DNA of 64,000 nucleotides, taken from contig CM050653.1 of assembly GCA_027574665.1 (NCBI GenBank), positions 43,040,118-43,104,117 on the forward strand. Reading direction: 5' to 3'. This DNA is from Rhynochetos jubatus (lineage: Eukaryota > Chordata > Aves > Eurypygiformes > Rhynochetidae). Position 1 is the first letter of the stretch; each line of letters opens with the position of its first letter. Position numbers and translations under genes: made by a program. Below, piece by piece: positions 37,601-52,600 of the stretch. The notes under the pieces are model-generated. The model was given only the letters and a program-made list of their open reading frames with translations, ran no database searches and was not told where the DNA came from.

Positions 37601-40600
37601 GAAAGAATATTATTCTTCCGAAAGAGGACAACTGAAAGTTTTTCGAGTGTTAACTTAGATCGTGATCTCATGAATCATTAAAACTACCTCCTTTGCGGGA
37701 TGATGATGGTGGTGATGGTGATTCTTACATGGATTATTTCTAGACTTCAGACAGTTTTAAAATGAATAGATGTCATATTGCCCTTTAAAAGCATGTTGAC
37801 TTAGGCACAAGCAAATGATTTTTAGACAATTTCGTTGTAAATCCCTGAGTCACTATGACTTAATAGTTTATGATATTCTCTTGGTGACACACATTGAAGA
37901 CTAACCAGCAGCAGAGATGTACAACATCAGTGTGCTGTCTGCTGAATGGATATTTTTGGTTTAGCCCCATGAATTCTTGGGCTAATCAGTTTTTAGGGAG
38001 TTACATTGTAAGGAGTAGTGGGATTAAATTGTAAAGTAAATTATGGTCTTTCGAGGTCAGTGGAAATTTTGTCATGACCTTCACTGGGTTCAGTACTTAT
38101 CCATATCTCTAAAACTATGCTTTACAGCATTGCTGTCTTGGAGACAATAAAGACTGTATCTTCGCCAGGTAGAAAAGAAGGAAAGGGTTGGGGTTTTTTG
38201 GTTTTGTGTTTGTTTGTTTGTTTGTTTTTGTTGTTGTTTGTTTGGTTTTTTACTTCGTACTTAATTTGAGAAATATGAATTAAAATCTTTTATCGCTTCT
38301 TTTTTGAGTGCCACCTCATGGATGAAATTTATGGGCTTTTCACAGGAGGGAGTCACTTCCAGCTTGTCCCATTCAAAAGGAAAATCATTACCATAGTACT
38401 GTACGGCTTCTGGCTTCTTTATGTAGCACTGATATGTCCTCCACAGAGTGTGGTTTGAGAGCTAGTGGTCAATGTAATAACATTATGAAAATTGGACATT
38501 GTAGCTGTGCATACTTTTTAATGGAACTGCACTTAATGAACTTAGCAATAGCACCTTGAAATAGCTGATCTTATATTGAGTTCCATATAGCCTATTTAGA
38601 TATTTTAATGTACTTATCTTTGTGTTCTTTGGTAGTTTTGGTTTTTGGTTTGGTCTGTTTCATGGATGATGAGACAAATACTGAAAATGATTGCAATATG
38701 GTCTCATGGTTAATGGCCATAGTCACATTTCTGATTTCTGTTGTTTGTAGTTAATATACATTGAAGTACAGGTTAATTAAATTCTGATCAGCTGTTAACT
38801 TCCAGTAATCCTTCTTTTGATCCTAAACTGTGTGAAGTGTTTAGGAACTAACTTACAGCTGTTTGTTGTAAATCTCACAAGTCCTTTGGAGATAACTTTT
38901 GCTGCCATCAAAACACTCCTGTGTTTTGATTGGATGTGACTTTTCAGGATTAGGTTTCAGTGGCAAAAGGATGTGTAAACTGATCTGGTGATGCATATAA
39001 TTTCCTAGAGTTTTTAACATATGTGGTGTAATATGTGTAATATCCAAACTAGCAATTTTGTAATAAATATCCAAACAAGTGCAGCAACAGAAGAATGATA
39101 AGAATAATTTTTGGAACAGACTCACAAAATACACTTCTACATTTACTCCTAAAATAGTCTTAACTGCTAGAAACAGAGTCAGTAATTATAAGAAGGTTGT
39201 AAATATCTTCATGCAGGTACTTGGTCATATTTATAGACTTCAGTAATAAGTCACAGAATAAACGAAATATGCCAGATTAAGAAATACCTGAACCATTGTA
39301 ACTTGTGGTGGAATATGCTATATGATCAGTTTTGCAGATCACATCATTAATTATTGCTCCTAGAAAGTGTTAATTTGTGCTACTTTGTCTCATAGTAAAT
39401 GCTGCTGACAACAAGCAGAGGGACAAGAATATGACTTGTATTAAAATATCCATTGATCCGTAAGTAAAAGCATGTTTTTATTTACTTTCTCTGCCAGTGC
39501 TATTGTAGTTCAGTTTTGTCCAAATTATTTTACTAAATGAATTTGGCTGTTTTTAAAAAAACTAAATAATATTTTTGGAATTATTTCAATTCACTTCATA
39601 TTTTAAGATGAAGAGGTGAATTTAACAGTAAATACTACCATTTGGAATTTATAATCGTAGAATGGTTAGGGTTGGAAGGGGCCTTAAAGACCATCTAGTT
39701 CCAACCCCCCTGCCATGGGCAGGGACACCCTCCACTAGACCAGGTTGCTCCAAGCCTCATCCAGCCTGGCCTTGAACACTGCCAGGGATGGGGCATCCAC
39801 AGCTTCTCTGGGCAACCTGTTCCAGTGCTTCACCACCCTCTCCGGGAAGAACAACTTCTTTATATCTAATCTAAATCTCCCCGCTTTCAATTTACACCCG
39901 TTGCCCCTTGTCCTGTCACTACATCCCATGTAAAAAGTCCCCCCCCAACTTCCTTGTCGGCCCCTTCAGGTACTGGAAGGTGCTATAAGGTCTCCCCGCA
40001 GCCTTCTCTTCTCCAGGCTGAACAGGCCCAACTCTCTCAGCCTGTCCCCATGGCAGAGGGGCTCCAGCCCTCTGAGCATCTTCGTGGCCCTCCTCTTGAC
40101 TCACTCCAGCCGGTCGATATCCTTCTTATGTTGGGGGCCCCACTTTCCTAAATCATTGATTAACGTTTAATTGAATGAAACTTAAACCCAGATTATAAAA
40201 TTCGTGATTAGATGAAAGCTTGGCAGTATATATGGCAGTATATAACTATAACTAGCCTGGTTACTCATAAATAACAACGTTGAGGTTTTGTAACAATTTT
40301 GTACCTCGTGAACTTCTGTGATAACTCCTTTAGCATTAGTATAAAGATATGTTTGAATTAGTCAGCTGTATCACACTGAAACTGCAGATTACAAGTATGT
40401 CCTTACCACTGTTCTTCAGAATTGAATACTTAGAGGTGTTTTGTAACGAGAAGTACCCTAGTTAAAGGAAACCAATCAACTATTTAATAGTACCTTTTCA
40501 GTGACATTTAGCCGAATAATAAATGTTGTAGACACCTAATTTTCACACCTAATCTCTAGAATAAATATACTGAGAAATAATTTTTCTGCAAGTTTTCAGT

Positions 40601-43600
40601 ACATTGTCACTTTATGTAGATCAGGTTGTTTTTATCATTGCGTGGGAGGGAAATGGTAGTGTAAACCCGCCTGACCTGTCATGATTTTGAACTCACTAAT
40701 ACTCCAAAATTAGAATTCTCTATGAGAGCTACAAGTATTAATGATGCCAGAAGTTGATGGATTTTGGCACTGATGCATAAAATAAGTTGCAGTGTTTATC
40801 ATAACTAAGAAATAACACTTTTAAACGGGTGACAACTTGGCTGTGTCTGCGTGGACTTCAGTGAAACCTAAAAAGCTACACCTCTAACTTAACTATAATT
40901 CTGTCACTAAACTTCAGCGTTCTGTTGCAAATCATGTTGATACTGAAGGTTTTTCAAACAGATTTTTGGGGGTTATTTTTGTAATACGAAATACTGTCAT
41001 GTATGGGCAATTATGCTGCTTCTTCTAAAACATCTAATAAGCACAATTAAGTGGGTTTTTTGATAGGGCTGTGAATAAGCATGGTAAGAATATGGTCTTT
41101 CATTGTATTTTTATGTAGTTATTTAAACAGCTATAATGTATGCAGGAGACTCTTTCCATGATTACATCAATTGGCTCAATGTCTTCACTGTTTTATAGGG
41201 AATCCAACATTGTCAGCATATGGAATAATGGAAAGGGTATACCAGTTGTGGAACACAAAGTAGAAAAAGTATACGTACCTGCTTTAATCTTTGGACAGCT
41301 GCTAACATCCAGCAACTATGATGATGATGAGAAAAAAGTTACAGGTAAGCCTATTTAACGTGCTTTGTTTTATTAATTTAAGCCATTGTGCTTTTCAGCA
41401 TGCTTTCTCTTCTTACTTCTTCTCCTTCTATTCTGTTTCATAACAGACGATCACTTAGTCACCATTACTATAGTTCTGTGTTAGAGTAAAATTACTTACA
41501 GAAAAAAAATCTTACTTTTTCTTTAACATCAGTGTTTACAAAGAAATTTACATTTGCATCTTTAATGTCAGTACTTGTTATTCAGTAGCAAGCAACATAA
41601 TTTCATATTTTAAATTTAATGTATGCAAGCATTTAGACACTTATGCTCTTGAAGGGAAAAATATAATAAATTAGGATGTGATTTATTATCTTAAATGTGA
41701 AGTAACCCTAATTTAGATCAGGAATGAAAGTTAGTTCTGTTCTATTCTATCCTACTCCCATATGTTTTGCCCATATTATGATGTGTAGTTGCAGAGTGAT
41801 TTGGATCTGCTCATGACCTAGTTTTCAGCAGGATCAGGGTGTTGAGGTCACTTGCCTTTCAGCAAGCAACTGGTAGATCAACCTAATGGAAACAGTGAGA
41901 GCATCCTGCCCTTGGGGGAGGAGAAACTGCTCATTTTTGAGGCAGAAGCAGTGTCACCAGATTGGAGGTAGTGTGACACTCCATCTCTGCCACCCTTTGA
42001 TAGCCGTTGACATACGGCCCAACTTTTGCCATATGTAGGAACATTTTACTTCACTGGCATACTCTCTGTATATCATCACTATAGTTCTGCTGTAAACCTC
42101 TTGCTCTATGTTACTTTTTCAGGTGGACGCAATGGGTATGGTGCAAAACTTTGTAACATATTTAGTACGAAGTTTACAGTTGAAACTGCTTGCAAGGAAT
42201 ACAAACACAGTTTTAAGCAGGTATAGAAATGATTTCAACTTCTCCCTTTTCCTTGCTGTAATTATAAATTTAACATGTTATCTATATTTGATGAATATTT
42301 AATGAAATGAATAATTTAACATTTAAATGGGTGTGTAGAGTTTGCAGGCTAGGTTGTGCAGTTAGCAGAATTGCTGTTTCTGTGTATTAGAATTTGGGGT
42401 TTTTTTGGTTAAGTAGTATTTTTCTTGGGAGTGTTAAGTGACTAAGCATGGAAAACAAATTTCTGCTGTCAAAACTAAAGTATGTTCATGTGCATGTGAA
42501 ATGGAATATATTTAATTGAAACATGTTGTAATTGCTGTTACAATTTCCCAAAATATCTACTTAGCTGTGCAAACATAGAATCAATTATCTAGATAGTATT
42601 TTATAGTGTTAAGAAAAAGATTTTTCAGTGTCTATGTCATGAATTCCAGTAGCCTGGCTGGACTTTGGTGCATTTACCTTCGAGATGGCCACCTTTCTAA
42701 AAGTTTGAAGAACTTTGTTAGAGTATTAGATACCAAAGTTCCTTGGTTTTGAAGTCTGTGGTGGTTTCCTTCTCTTTTTTTTTTTTTTTGGGGACAACTA
42801 ATTAATTCCTGGTTGTGCTGTCATGTCCCTATGTAAACAATACATTTCAGTGGTTTTACCTGGATCTTTAAAAATATATTTTCTGCTGACTGACAAAAAG
42901 CAAATTAATATTGGTTAGAGGGTTCTTTTTCAAAATGACATGCTTTATGACCTCAAGTGCTATGTTTTGCAGTATTTTCAGAAATTGTGAAAATTTTATA
43001 CAACTAAACTTTGGTATATGCTGTGAGTATGTGTTCTGCATGGTCTTATAAATGTGTCCGTGTTCTTAAACACGGGACACTTCCAAGACATCAGAATCAG
43101 GGCTGAGCAAGTTGGTTTGTCAAGAAGCATGCTTTGGTACGCTGCGTAGCCACAGAGGTGCCATCCCAGAGATTACCAAGTCTCTGCACAGGAGCTAATA
43201 AGGCTGTCTGTGGAAGTGTGTAGTAGATTGAAAGCATTAAACTGATGGGCAATAAGGACTGCCTAGCTTTTGTGTGTAATTTAGTCAGTTCTGTGGTGGT
43301 CCCTTCACATTGGAATCATGTCCATCATTGTAATGATACCTGCATATATACAGGAACCACTAATCTGCTGTCACTGATGCTTGTGCAAATTTTGGTACAG
43401 CGATTAATTTTCTGTGTAGTGTTTTACTGGAGGAAGCTTCTAAAAGAAGTCTGTGAGCTTCTTGTGTAGCTCACGCAATCCTAGCGTAGCTGGAGGATAG
43501 CATGTATTGTAAACTAACATCTAAAATGTTTTGTTTCCAAAGACTTGGATGAACAATATGATGAAGACCTCCGAACCCAAGATTAAGCATTTCGATGGTG

Positions 43601-46600
43601 ATGACTACACATGCATTACATTCCAGCCAGATCTGTCTAAATTTAAAATGGAAAAACTTGATAAGGATATTGTGGCCCTCATGACAAGAAGAGCATATGA
43701 TTTGGCTGGGTCATGCAAAGGAGTCAAAGTCATGTTGAATGGGAAGAAATTACCTGTAAGAGCCACACTTGAAATGTGTTAAGTGTACTGAGTATTTTAT
43801 TCAAAGAATAGTAATTGTTATCTGTATTACTCATAGGTAAATGGGTTTCGCAGTTACGTAGATCTTTACGTAAAAGACAAGCTGGATGAAACTGGAGTTG
43901 CGCTCAAAGTTATTCATGAAGTTGTGAATGAACGATGGGATGTGTGCCTCACTTTAAGTGAAAAAGGGTTTCAGCAAATCAGCTTTGTAAATAGTATAGC
44001 TACCACAAAGGTGAGTAGTTATATTAAACGATAAATGTAAATGAGAAAAATGTGTGCTAAGGTTATGCCCAGTCAGATATTTGATACAAAAACCACATCT
44101 GGGTTACTAAAAATAAATGGGTGAGATAATCCTTTGCATGAGAGGATCTGGCAGAGCAATTGAATGCAATCTAAATACGTTCATGGCAGTATTTCTGAAT
44201 ATGCACTAGTTTTTAAAACACTAGTAATCATTATCAGTGATACTGATCTCTTATGTGAGCATACGTGGTGTTGATTAGATATAAAAGGAATCAAACTCTC
44301 TTATTCCTTCCTTTTTAACACATTATAATAAAATAATTCTGAAATTAAGGTTTAAAAAAGTACAAACCCCTTTAAAGCCAGTAGTAGCATGTTTTGCAGA
44401 GTAAAAATGCCTTTTGCTGTTCTTGAAAAAATGACTTTCCATTTATTGCTTTATGATGTATAAAATTGGCCTGAAAATCTGAGATTAATTTTCTTCTATT
44501 TGTGTTTCTATATAAGTGCATCTAGGTGTTCTCTGTGCTTATTAGCAACTGTAGTAGTAATGAAATGATATCATGGCAAATCTTCTGTTATGATGAAGCA
44601 GCAATATGCTCAACATACTAATCTACACTCTATGTGCTTCTCAAATTGCTGGGGTGATCCAGCACCAAGGCAGTCACCTAAAACCAACCAGTGTAACTGT
44701 CAGTGTAGTAGGTTGGCCCTGGCTGGAGGCCAGGTGCCCACCAAAACCGCTCTATCACTCTGCTCCTCAGCTGGACAGGGGAGAGAAAATATAAGGAAAG
44801 GCTTGTGGGTCAAGACAAAGATAGGGAGGGATCACTCACCAGTTATGGTCACAGGCAAAACACGCTTGACTTGGGGAAGATTAATATAAGGTAATATCAA
44901 TCAAATCAGAGGAGGGTAATGAGAAATAAAAACAGACCTTAAAACACCTTCCCTGCCCCACCTTCTTCCTGGGCTCAGCCTTGCTCACAGTTTTGCTCAC
45001 TCCTCCCTCAGAGTGTCACAGGGGGACAGGGAATGGGGTTTGTGGTCAGTCCATCACACGTTGTCTCTGCCGCTCCTTCCTCCTCAGGGGGAGGGATCCT
45101 CACGCTCTACCCCTGCTCCAGTGTGGGGTCCCTCCCATGGGAGACAGTCCTCCGCCAACTTGTCCAATGTGAGTCCTTCCCACCGGCTACAGTTCTTCAC
45201 AAACTGCTCCAGTGTGGGTCCCTTCCTCAGGGTGCAGTTCCTTCAGGAGCAGCCTGCTCCAGTCTGGGTCCCCCATGGGAGTCACAAGTTTGCCACACAA
45301 ACTCAATACAGTCATGCCAGTTTGGCATAACCCAGGATCTGGGATCCACCATAGTGAAAAGAAAGTCTTTGTCATTTCTGCTCTTCGCAGATTGTACCAG
45401 ATCAGTGATGTAACAACAGTAAAGCAATTCTAGTCATTGGTGGTGCTGTTTTTAGGGAATCTTAACCATGAACTTCCCCAAAAGATGAGAAAAATAAGAA
45501 TTTGTAATCAGACACTTAAAAAACTGTCCTTGTTCAGATCTCTTCTGAAAGTGTCAAACAGAAAGTTTGAATTGCAGCACAAGTGGTTCATTAGCACCAG
45601 TGGTTACACTGAGTGGGGTCCCTAGCCTGGGCAGATGCCCAGAAATATCAGTGTTAATCGTGGTGGTAGGTGATGTGGAGCCAATGTTTTGGTGAGGTAT
45701 AATTTTTACTAAATAACTTCTTCCAGTGTCATTTTCGTTGTAGCTGAACCAGTGTTCAGTGGCAAGGGGGATAGTTTATTTCATTGTAGAATATTGACTT
45801 TCTAAGTGTGCGTTTTAATTAAACGCTTATCTGATACTTGTCAAAACTAGGGATAACAAATGTGTCTGGTAGTTGAAAGGTTAAAACTTAGTTTTAATTC
45901 AGGCCTCTTTATGCAACATAAAGAAGAAAAGTAGCCTGACATTAAAGATGTATACAGTGCTGTTATGAAGAAGCTGGCAATGTAGAGAAAATAATGTTTG
46001 ATGTCAGGTTAAGCAAATGCATTTGGAAAAAAAAGGATACTTATTGACTCCTAAGTTAAATATATTGCATACACTTACACAAAAGATTGTGAATTTGACT
46101 CTTCTGGATCAGTTTTCACCCATCATGCAGTTACACATACGTTGTTATCATATATTCTTTAAGAAAATTCATAGAAAAAGTACTGTGTATTCTTCAAAGG
46201 TAAGTGTTGTAATTTCTAGTTTTTCCCACTCTCCCGATCCATGCCTTATGTGTGTGACTGGATGTGGAATGTTCGGGGCCGGTGAACCACCTCACCAGCA
46301 ATTGATGTGCAACTACCCACTGATGAGACATAATGGCTAGTAACTAACTGCGTCAACTGCCTGTCCCCTTATCTGCTAACAGGTGAGGAGCTCATTTCAG
46401 CTGTTCTTTGGTTATTTATCGCTGTTTGCTGAAAGCTTTTCTGTTTCTGGATAAATTTCACCCAGTCGTAACTTCCCTTCCACCTTTTTTAAACTTGATT
46501 TAAATTCCAAACAAGTTTTTTTAGGTTGATGGGGGTTTTTTTTTGAGGGGTCTGTAGAAGATCAGGCAGTACGTTGAGGCACAACTCCCTGGTTTCATTC

Positions 46601-49600
46601 TTGTAGATTTGTTATCTCGGTCAGGTCTCCGTTTATTCACACTTTTGCCACAGTAGACCACCACAGAGTTTGACTTCAGGCTCTGAGGCAGCATTTGAAA
46701 GAATGCTTGTAGCTATTACGGTTGTGGAGATAACCTTTTGGTGAGACTTGTATATAAATGGATTAAACATGGTCTTCTCAAGTTCTCAGTTTCAAATAAC
46801 AGCTGTAGTAGAAATTTCAGTTATTAACTAACAATCCAATGATATTTTTAATGTGGCGGCACTGCTAACTGTGCAATACTACCAATCATTTTAGCAGAAA
46901 TGTTCAGCTAATACAGATGCAGTGTCAGAAGACTTGGGTGAAGGGAGCATCCCAACCTGTTAAAATTTGCTGGAGTTCAGCAAGAAATTCAGCACCATTC
47001 CAGAGCTTGATGTTTTCAGATCTAGTCTGATAAAATAAATATAATAGAAAGCAAGTGCAAAAGAAAATAGGATTTTATTTCTATATCTAGTTCAATGAAA
47101 ACCTCAAATTTATAATTACCTTCTGAATTTGTTTGGCATAAACCATTTATCTGTCCGAGGAATTTAAATATGGCTTATACTGGAATTAATTGAGGCTGCT
47201 GGCTATTGATAACGGTATGAATAGAATGTATATAGGAGCCAGTCTAAGCTTCATTTTAAAGATTTTAGTTGTTACCATTTCATTAGATGTCTTTGCATCT
47301 TGAAGTTTGCAAGACTGGGATTCAGTTGTAACAGTTACCTTCTGGGATAAGGAGGTTGTTCAGTTTCAGTGCTCTTTCTCATAATACCATAGTTCTGATA
47401 ACCATTGACAGCCCTCTAGGTTTAGAGGGTATTTTTCTTTTTCTGTCTTGTATTAATATGTGCTGACAGTTGGGGCAGTTATAGGCTGTTATGCTTCTAT
47501 AGTGGGTAAATGTGCCACCTACTGGTGAGATGGTTGAAAGGTTCTTTGAGCTCTGAACATCCCTCACTCAATGCTACACAATAAGAATGGACACAGGAAT
47601 GGGGAACTGTTGTCATAACTAATATCTTCTAAGAACAAGGATTACTGGTAAGTAGCTAATTTTTTATATGTCAGATGTTAGTTTTAGAAAAATATTTGAA
47701 GTGCTAAAATTGTAAGAAAAACAAACCAACAAAGCGCTAAAGTGGTAAATACAAAAATATACTGAGATATTCCCATAAGCATAAGTTTTCAGTAATGTGA
47801 TGAGTAAAAGTAATGCACTTTAAAATTGCTGTTCAGATGTGGAATAGTTTTTTAAAGCATGTAATTTGATATTTTCCTGTAGTAGCTTTTCTTTACAGTT
47901 TGGAAATTGGTTTTACTCTTCTTTAAAGTGGCAGGGTGTCAATGTATCAATTTTCACTTCAACTCTCCTATGCAGAAATTCTGTCATCCATATGTGAATA
48001 AAAAATGTGTTTTAATTCTGGTGTTTTTTCGGTTTGGGAGTTTTGTTTGTTATGTTGTTTTGTTAAGAGGAAATGCCGTGAAAAAATCCTTGTATGTATT
48101 GTGCTTCTAAGATACAGTAGTGGTTTGTGCTGCTATTTACTAGCTGACTCTAGAGACTGACAGAAACCATAGATGGTTTCTTTGAAGTGCAAGTACTGGT
48201 TTTGGTTATGACTAATAATATTTACCATCTTAAGCTATTTTTTTAACCACCTCTTTCTTTTTTTACCTCCTCTCACATTTTTCACCTACTCTCTCTTGGT
48301 TTATTTTCATTTTTACATTCTACATGAAGTTGAGAACTCAGCTAGTATCTCCTGTCAATTCAACAACTTCACATCCTCAGTCTTTTCAGGTGCATACTCA
48401 GCCTTCCTAACTTATGTATTTTGATTGCTGGTTCTTCTTTTCTTCCATCTTTTGGCTGCTGTTTTTTCTTGGGTTTGTTGTTTTCCTTTTCTTATTTCTT
48501 ATCCATCCTATACTTCCTCATACCCATCAAAAGCTTCTTTTCTCCTGGGTTCTGTTTTAAAAGCAGCTTTAAAGGAGTGGTGTTTTGTTTGTTATCTGAT
48601 GATGAATGGCTCCATAGATGTTTTCTTTATTTTGTCTGTCCTAATGCAGATTGGTCTGAAGGGGAACTGTTATTTAGTCTGTTTTTGTAAGGCACTAATT
48701 CCTACTTAGCAGAGGTGATCTGTGTGAAATAGTGTTGCGTTAGGTATGTTTTATTTGTGTAGGATATGCCTGCATCGCTCCATTCTTTGTTACAAGGTAA
48801 TAGATTTTAGTCAAAGCATTATGAACCTTTTATAACAGCCAATAAAATTTAGCATTTTTTTATTATTTGTACCTTTTTGTCTATAAATTTAAAAGAAGGC
48901 ATTTGAATAATCAGAAATATAAACAGCTTTTAGATACCAGGGCTTTAGCACCATTCATATTTTTGACATCTTTTTGAAGAAAGCCTCCTGTTTTACCTGT
49001 AAGGGAGGTTATGTCACCTTGGACTTGTAAATATTTAAACACACTTATTACGGTTGGCTTAGGCAATTTCAGTAGTCATTATTCCATAGAATTAAAGATG
49101 ACAGGATACATACCTTCAAACAGTAGTTGTGCTTCATAATCTGGGATGGTTTATCCATGACATAAGTGCTGGTTTAGTGTGTTCCCTCAAGGTTCAGTTC
49201 TAGGGCCAGTCCTGCTCAATCAGTCTATCAACGATTTGGATGCAGGAGTTGAACGCACCGTTACCCAGTTTGCTGATGATACCAGACTGGGAAGTTCTGT
49301 TGATTCTCTTGAGGGACAAGATAACTTGCAGAGGAATCTGGATAGTTGGGAGCATCAAACTGTGATTAATGGGATGTAATTTAACAAGTCAAAATGCTGG
49401 ATTCTGCGCTTGGGATGGAGTAACGCTGGGCACAAGTGTAAACTGGGAGAGGAGTGGCTGCGGAAAGGGATCTGGGGGTGCGGGTTGGCAGCAAGTTCAG
49501 TACGAGTCAGCAGTGTGTCCTGGCAACCAGGAGGGCAAACCACATCCTGGAGTGCATCAGACACAGCATGACCAGCCCCTCAGGTGAGGTGATTATCCCC

Positions 49601-52600
49601 CTGCATTCAGCGTTGGTGTGGCCTTCAGTGCTGTGTGCGGTTCTGGGCCCCACCATTTAAGAAGCTCATGTGAAATACCTTTTTTTCCCAAGAAATTGAA
49701 TCTCAAAATTAATTGTCTTCTAGCAGTATGTTTTGGGGTTTTTTTTGTAGCTGGTTTAAAGTTTAAGTCCAAAGAGAATTCTAGCTAGGGAAGGTGATAG
49801 AAGCTTTGGGGTACCTTCTGAAGGTGTTCAAATTCTTAGTGCTTCTGTTTAGACTGAATTTCATCAACAGTGAATCCACTATTTAAACATTGAAAATAAT
49901 TTGTATTTTCATCACCCTGCCATACTGCAAAGCATGAGTTACATATGGCTTCAAAAAGGTAACTTTTCTGACTTATTACTTTCAAAGTTTGAATACCTAA
50001 ATAAGTATTTCTTCCTCAGGGCCTGTTTGTGCTAGGAATCATAGTTAGGAGGTGAATATGTTGCCTCCACCAAAGTTTTCTTGTGATGATGGCTTCACTT
50101 GCAAAGTGAAGTTGGAAAGGCCTTAAGCAAGGATAACCAGTATCCAGATTCCTACTTTTTTCCAGAGTAAAGGGAATAATTGTGACAGGCACTGTGAATG
50201 TTTCACTTTCAGCTGTTATGGTGCATCGGAGGAAGAAAATTCTATATATTCTTTCCTTTTTTCACTATGATGATGCAAGAAATTGCTTATGAGCCTTTCC
50301 CCCCCGCTCCTGCATTTGGGCAGTAACTTTAAGGTAGTCCAAACTCTTCTTGTTTGCTACAAGACAGGTGGCAACATGAATATGAACCTACAAGTTATTG
50401 CCCTGTGGCCCCCTAAGGAGGCGGTTTGCCAGCTTATGGTTAACTGCATGCTCTGTTACCTATCTCCTGCTACATCAGGTGTGAATTCGGAGCAGGTTTA
50501 GCCTCTGGTGAGTTTTAAGGAGAACTGCTCATCTTCTTAAGGTTATCTTGCTCTGTCCTTTTAGAGCTTTATGGATCTTGTGGTTGGCTATTTGCACTTT
50601 CCTCTCCGATTGCTCTCACATAAGCTCAAGACTAGCAACAAATGCCAATACTGTTCATCCAAAGAGTTCTGTAAAGACGGTTAAGAAAAGGAGAGATGAC
50701 TCTTTGGGAAGGAATCGGCATGGGTGCTGTATATCTGAGGGTGAATTTTTGAACATTTTTTTTTTAATGAACCGAATGGGGAAAGTTTAATTTTATGTAC
50801 AAATGTGATGTTTTCAGTCCAGGGTTATTTATGTGTCTGTTAAAAAGATACCTCTTGACAGCCATGTGGTGTTGCAGGTAATGCACCGTCCCAGTGCTAC
50901 GCAGTAATTTTCAGATCTGCCATACTCTTAAGGTGCAAGCAGCTCCATTTGAAGTCCGCCGCTGTACAACGAATGAAATGTGTCCTGCTTCTTCTGTTCC
51001 ATGTAACATCTATCATCCTCACTTCTATGAAGACTGAATGATATGAAAGAGAAACTTTACAACAAATTTTCCTGTGTTATGCTGCAACTCAGTGTGCATG
51101 GATTTTCAAATTTGAGTACAAGAATTTTGTTAACACAGCTAAAAACTATTAGGAAATTAATGGTTTTGTTATTTTTTTTTTTTTCGTCTCTTCCCTCATT
51201 AAGGGTGGTAGGCATGTTGATTACGTGGTGGATCAGGTTGTGGGCAAACTGATAGAAGTGGTGAAAAAGAAGAATAAAGCTGGAGTTTCAGTGAAACCAT
51301 TTCAGGCAAGTAACTTCACAAAAATATTGAAAAAGATGAATGTGGTAATTTTGTTGAGTAAATTGGTTTCTGTGTTTTCAACAGGTGAAGAATCATATAT
51401 GGGTTTTTGTTAATTGCTTGATTGAAAACCCATCGTTTGATTCCCAGACAAAGGAAAACATGACATTGCAGCCTAAAAGTTTTGGGTCCAAGTGCCAGCT
51501 ATCTGAGAAATTTTTTAAAGCAGTAAGTAAAGAATACTTCTTTTTTTTTTTCTATGAAGTAGAAATTAACAAACTAGATCAAGTGTATCTATGTTATGTA
51601 GCAGAAGATTAATTAGTGTATTATGGTACCTTAGTGGCATTAGCCTACTATGAAAATGGGACACAGGAACTTCTGTTTGTTCTCTGGCCTTAATAATGGA
51701 AGCAACAACTGTGTTTTGGCAATTGCTCTGGATTTAAAAGCAAGCTTCACCCAATCAGCTCATTTGTTGGAAATTAAAACCTAAACATAGGCCTTGACTA
51801 ATTTTTTGTATCAAAATATTTTTCTGAAGTTGAGAATACTGTCTACCTTACAATTTGATATCAGTCTTGTTCTCTTTCACTGAAGTGAAAAGAGTGGGAG
51901 GGAACATATCACATTTACTTACTCTTCCAGTAATGAAGGAAATGCAAAATTGTGGCTGTAGTATTCAAAGTGATCACTATTCTCAGGCAACAAGTTTAGA
52001 AATTTTGGCTGTAGCCAGGCTAAGAATTGCTTCTTTAAATGAACATATTCGTAGAAATACATGGTGGGGGGTTTTCCCCTACTACATTTTTATACAAGGA
52101 AGGCAAAGTAGAATTTTGTTAGCCAGAACTCATTATACTAAGTTCTGTTTAGTGCCAGTAGCATAACTGGCGCTCCAGTAGTAAGGAGAATGATGCCACT
52201 GCTAATACTCTTGGCATCCAAACAACTTACTGTATAGTGTGTTGTTATCCTAATTCTGTGGTAGTGGTGATGCTCTTACAGAACTTACAGGAAAAAGTAA
52301 CACATCACAATCTTGTATTCATTCAGATTTTGTTATATATGTTGTATTTCTATCCGTAGGTTTGATTTACAGTGTTTCTAATACTCCCAGAAGTGAGCAT
52401 TGATCTCGAGGTGTTAAACAGCGTAATTTCTAACGACTGAGTGCTGTATGATGGGGGATAGTGAAAAGCTAAAGCTCACAGTACTTTGCTCCACTTGTAT
52501 TTTCTTTTCATGTGAAACAAAACCTAAAGCAGTTTTAGTTTAGAAAATATGCCATATGTTATTTTTGCTGCAGGTGCGGGTTTTTTTAATGTTATCAGTT

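Larger units (their letters stand above)
44011..51203 (+). other. TOP2B: TOP2B intron 8
   Basis: A 7.2-kb GT-AG intron with an antisense, internally deleted solo LTR (44704-45310) and a sense CR1 fragment (49172-49665). Open frames of about 100 codons elsewhere (for example near 46.0-46.3 kb) have no recognisable domain. Several T-rich tracts, otherwise nothing seen. Confidence 0.85.

Noticed and set aside
45113..45285. Spaced direct repeats resembling an array
   Set aside because: Units are diverged, lack uniform spacers and belong to an LTR. CRISPR arrays are not expected in vertebrate DNA.
45013..45413. Overlapping frames of 105-126 codons in intron 8
   Set aside because: They are translations of the solo LTR tandem repeats, not genes.
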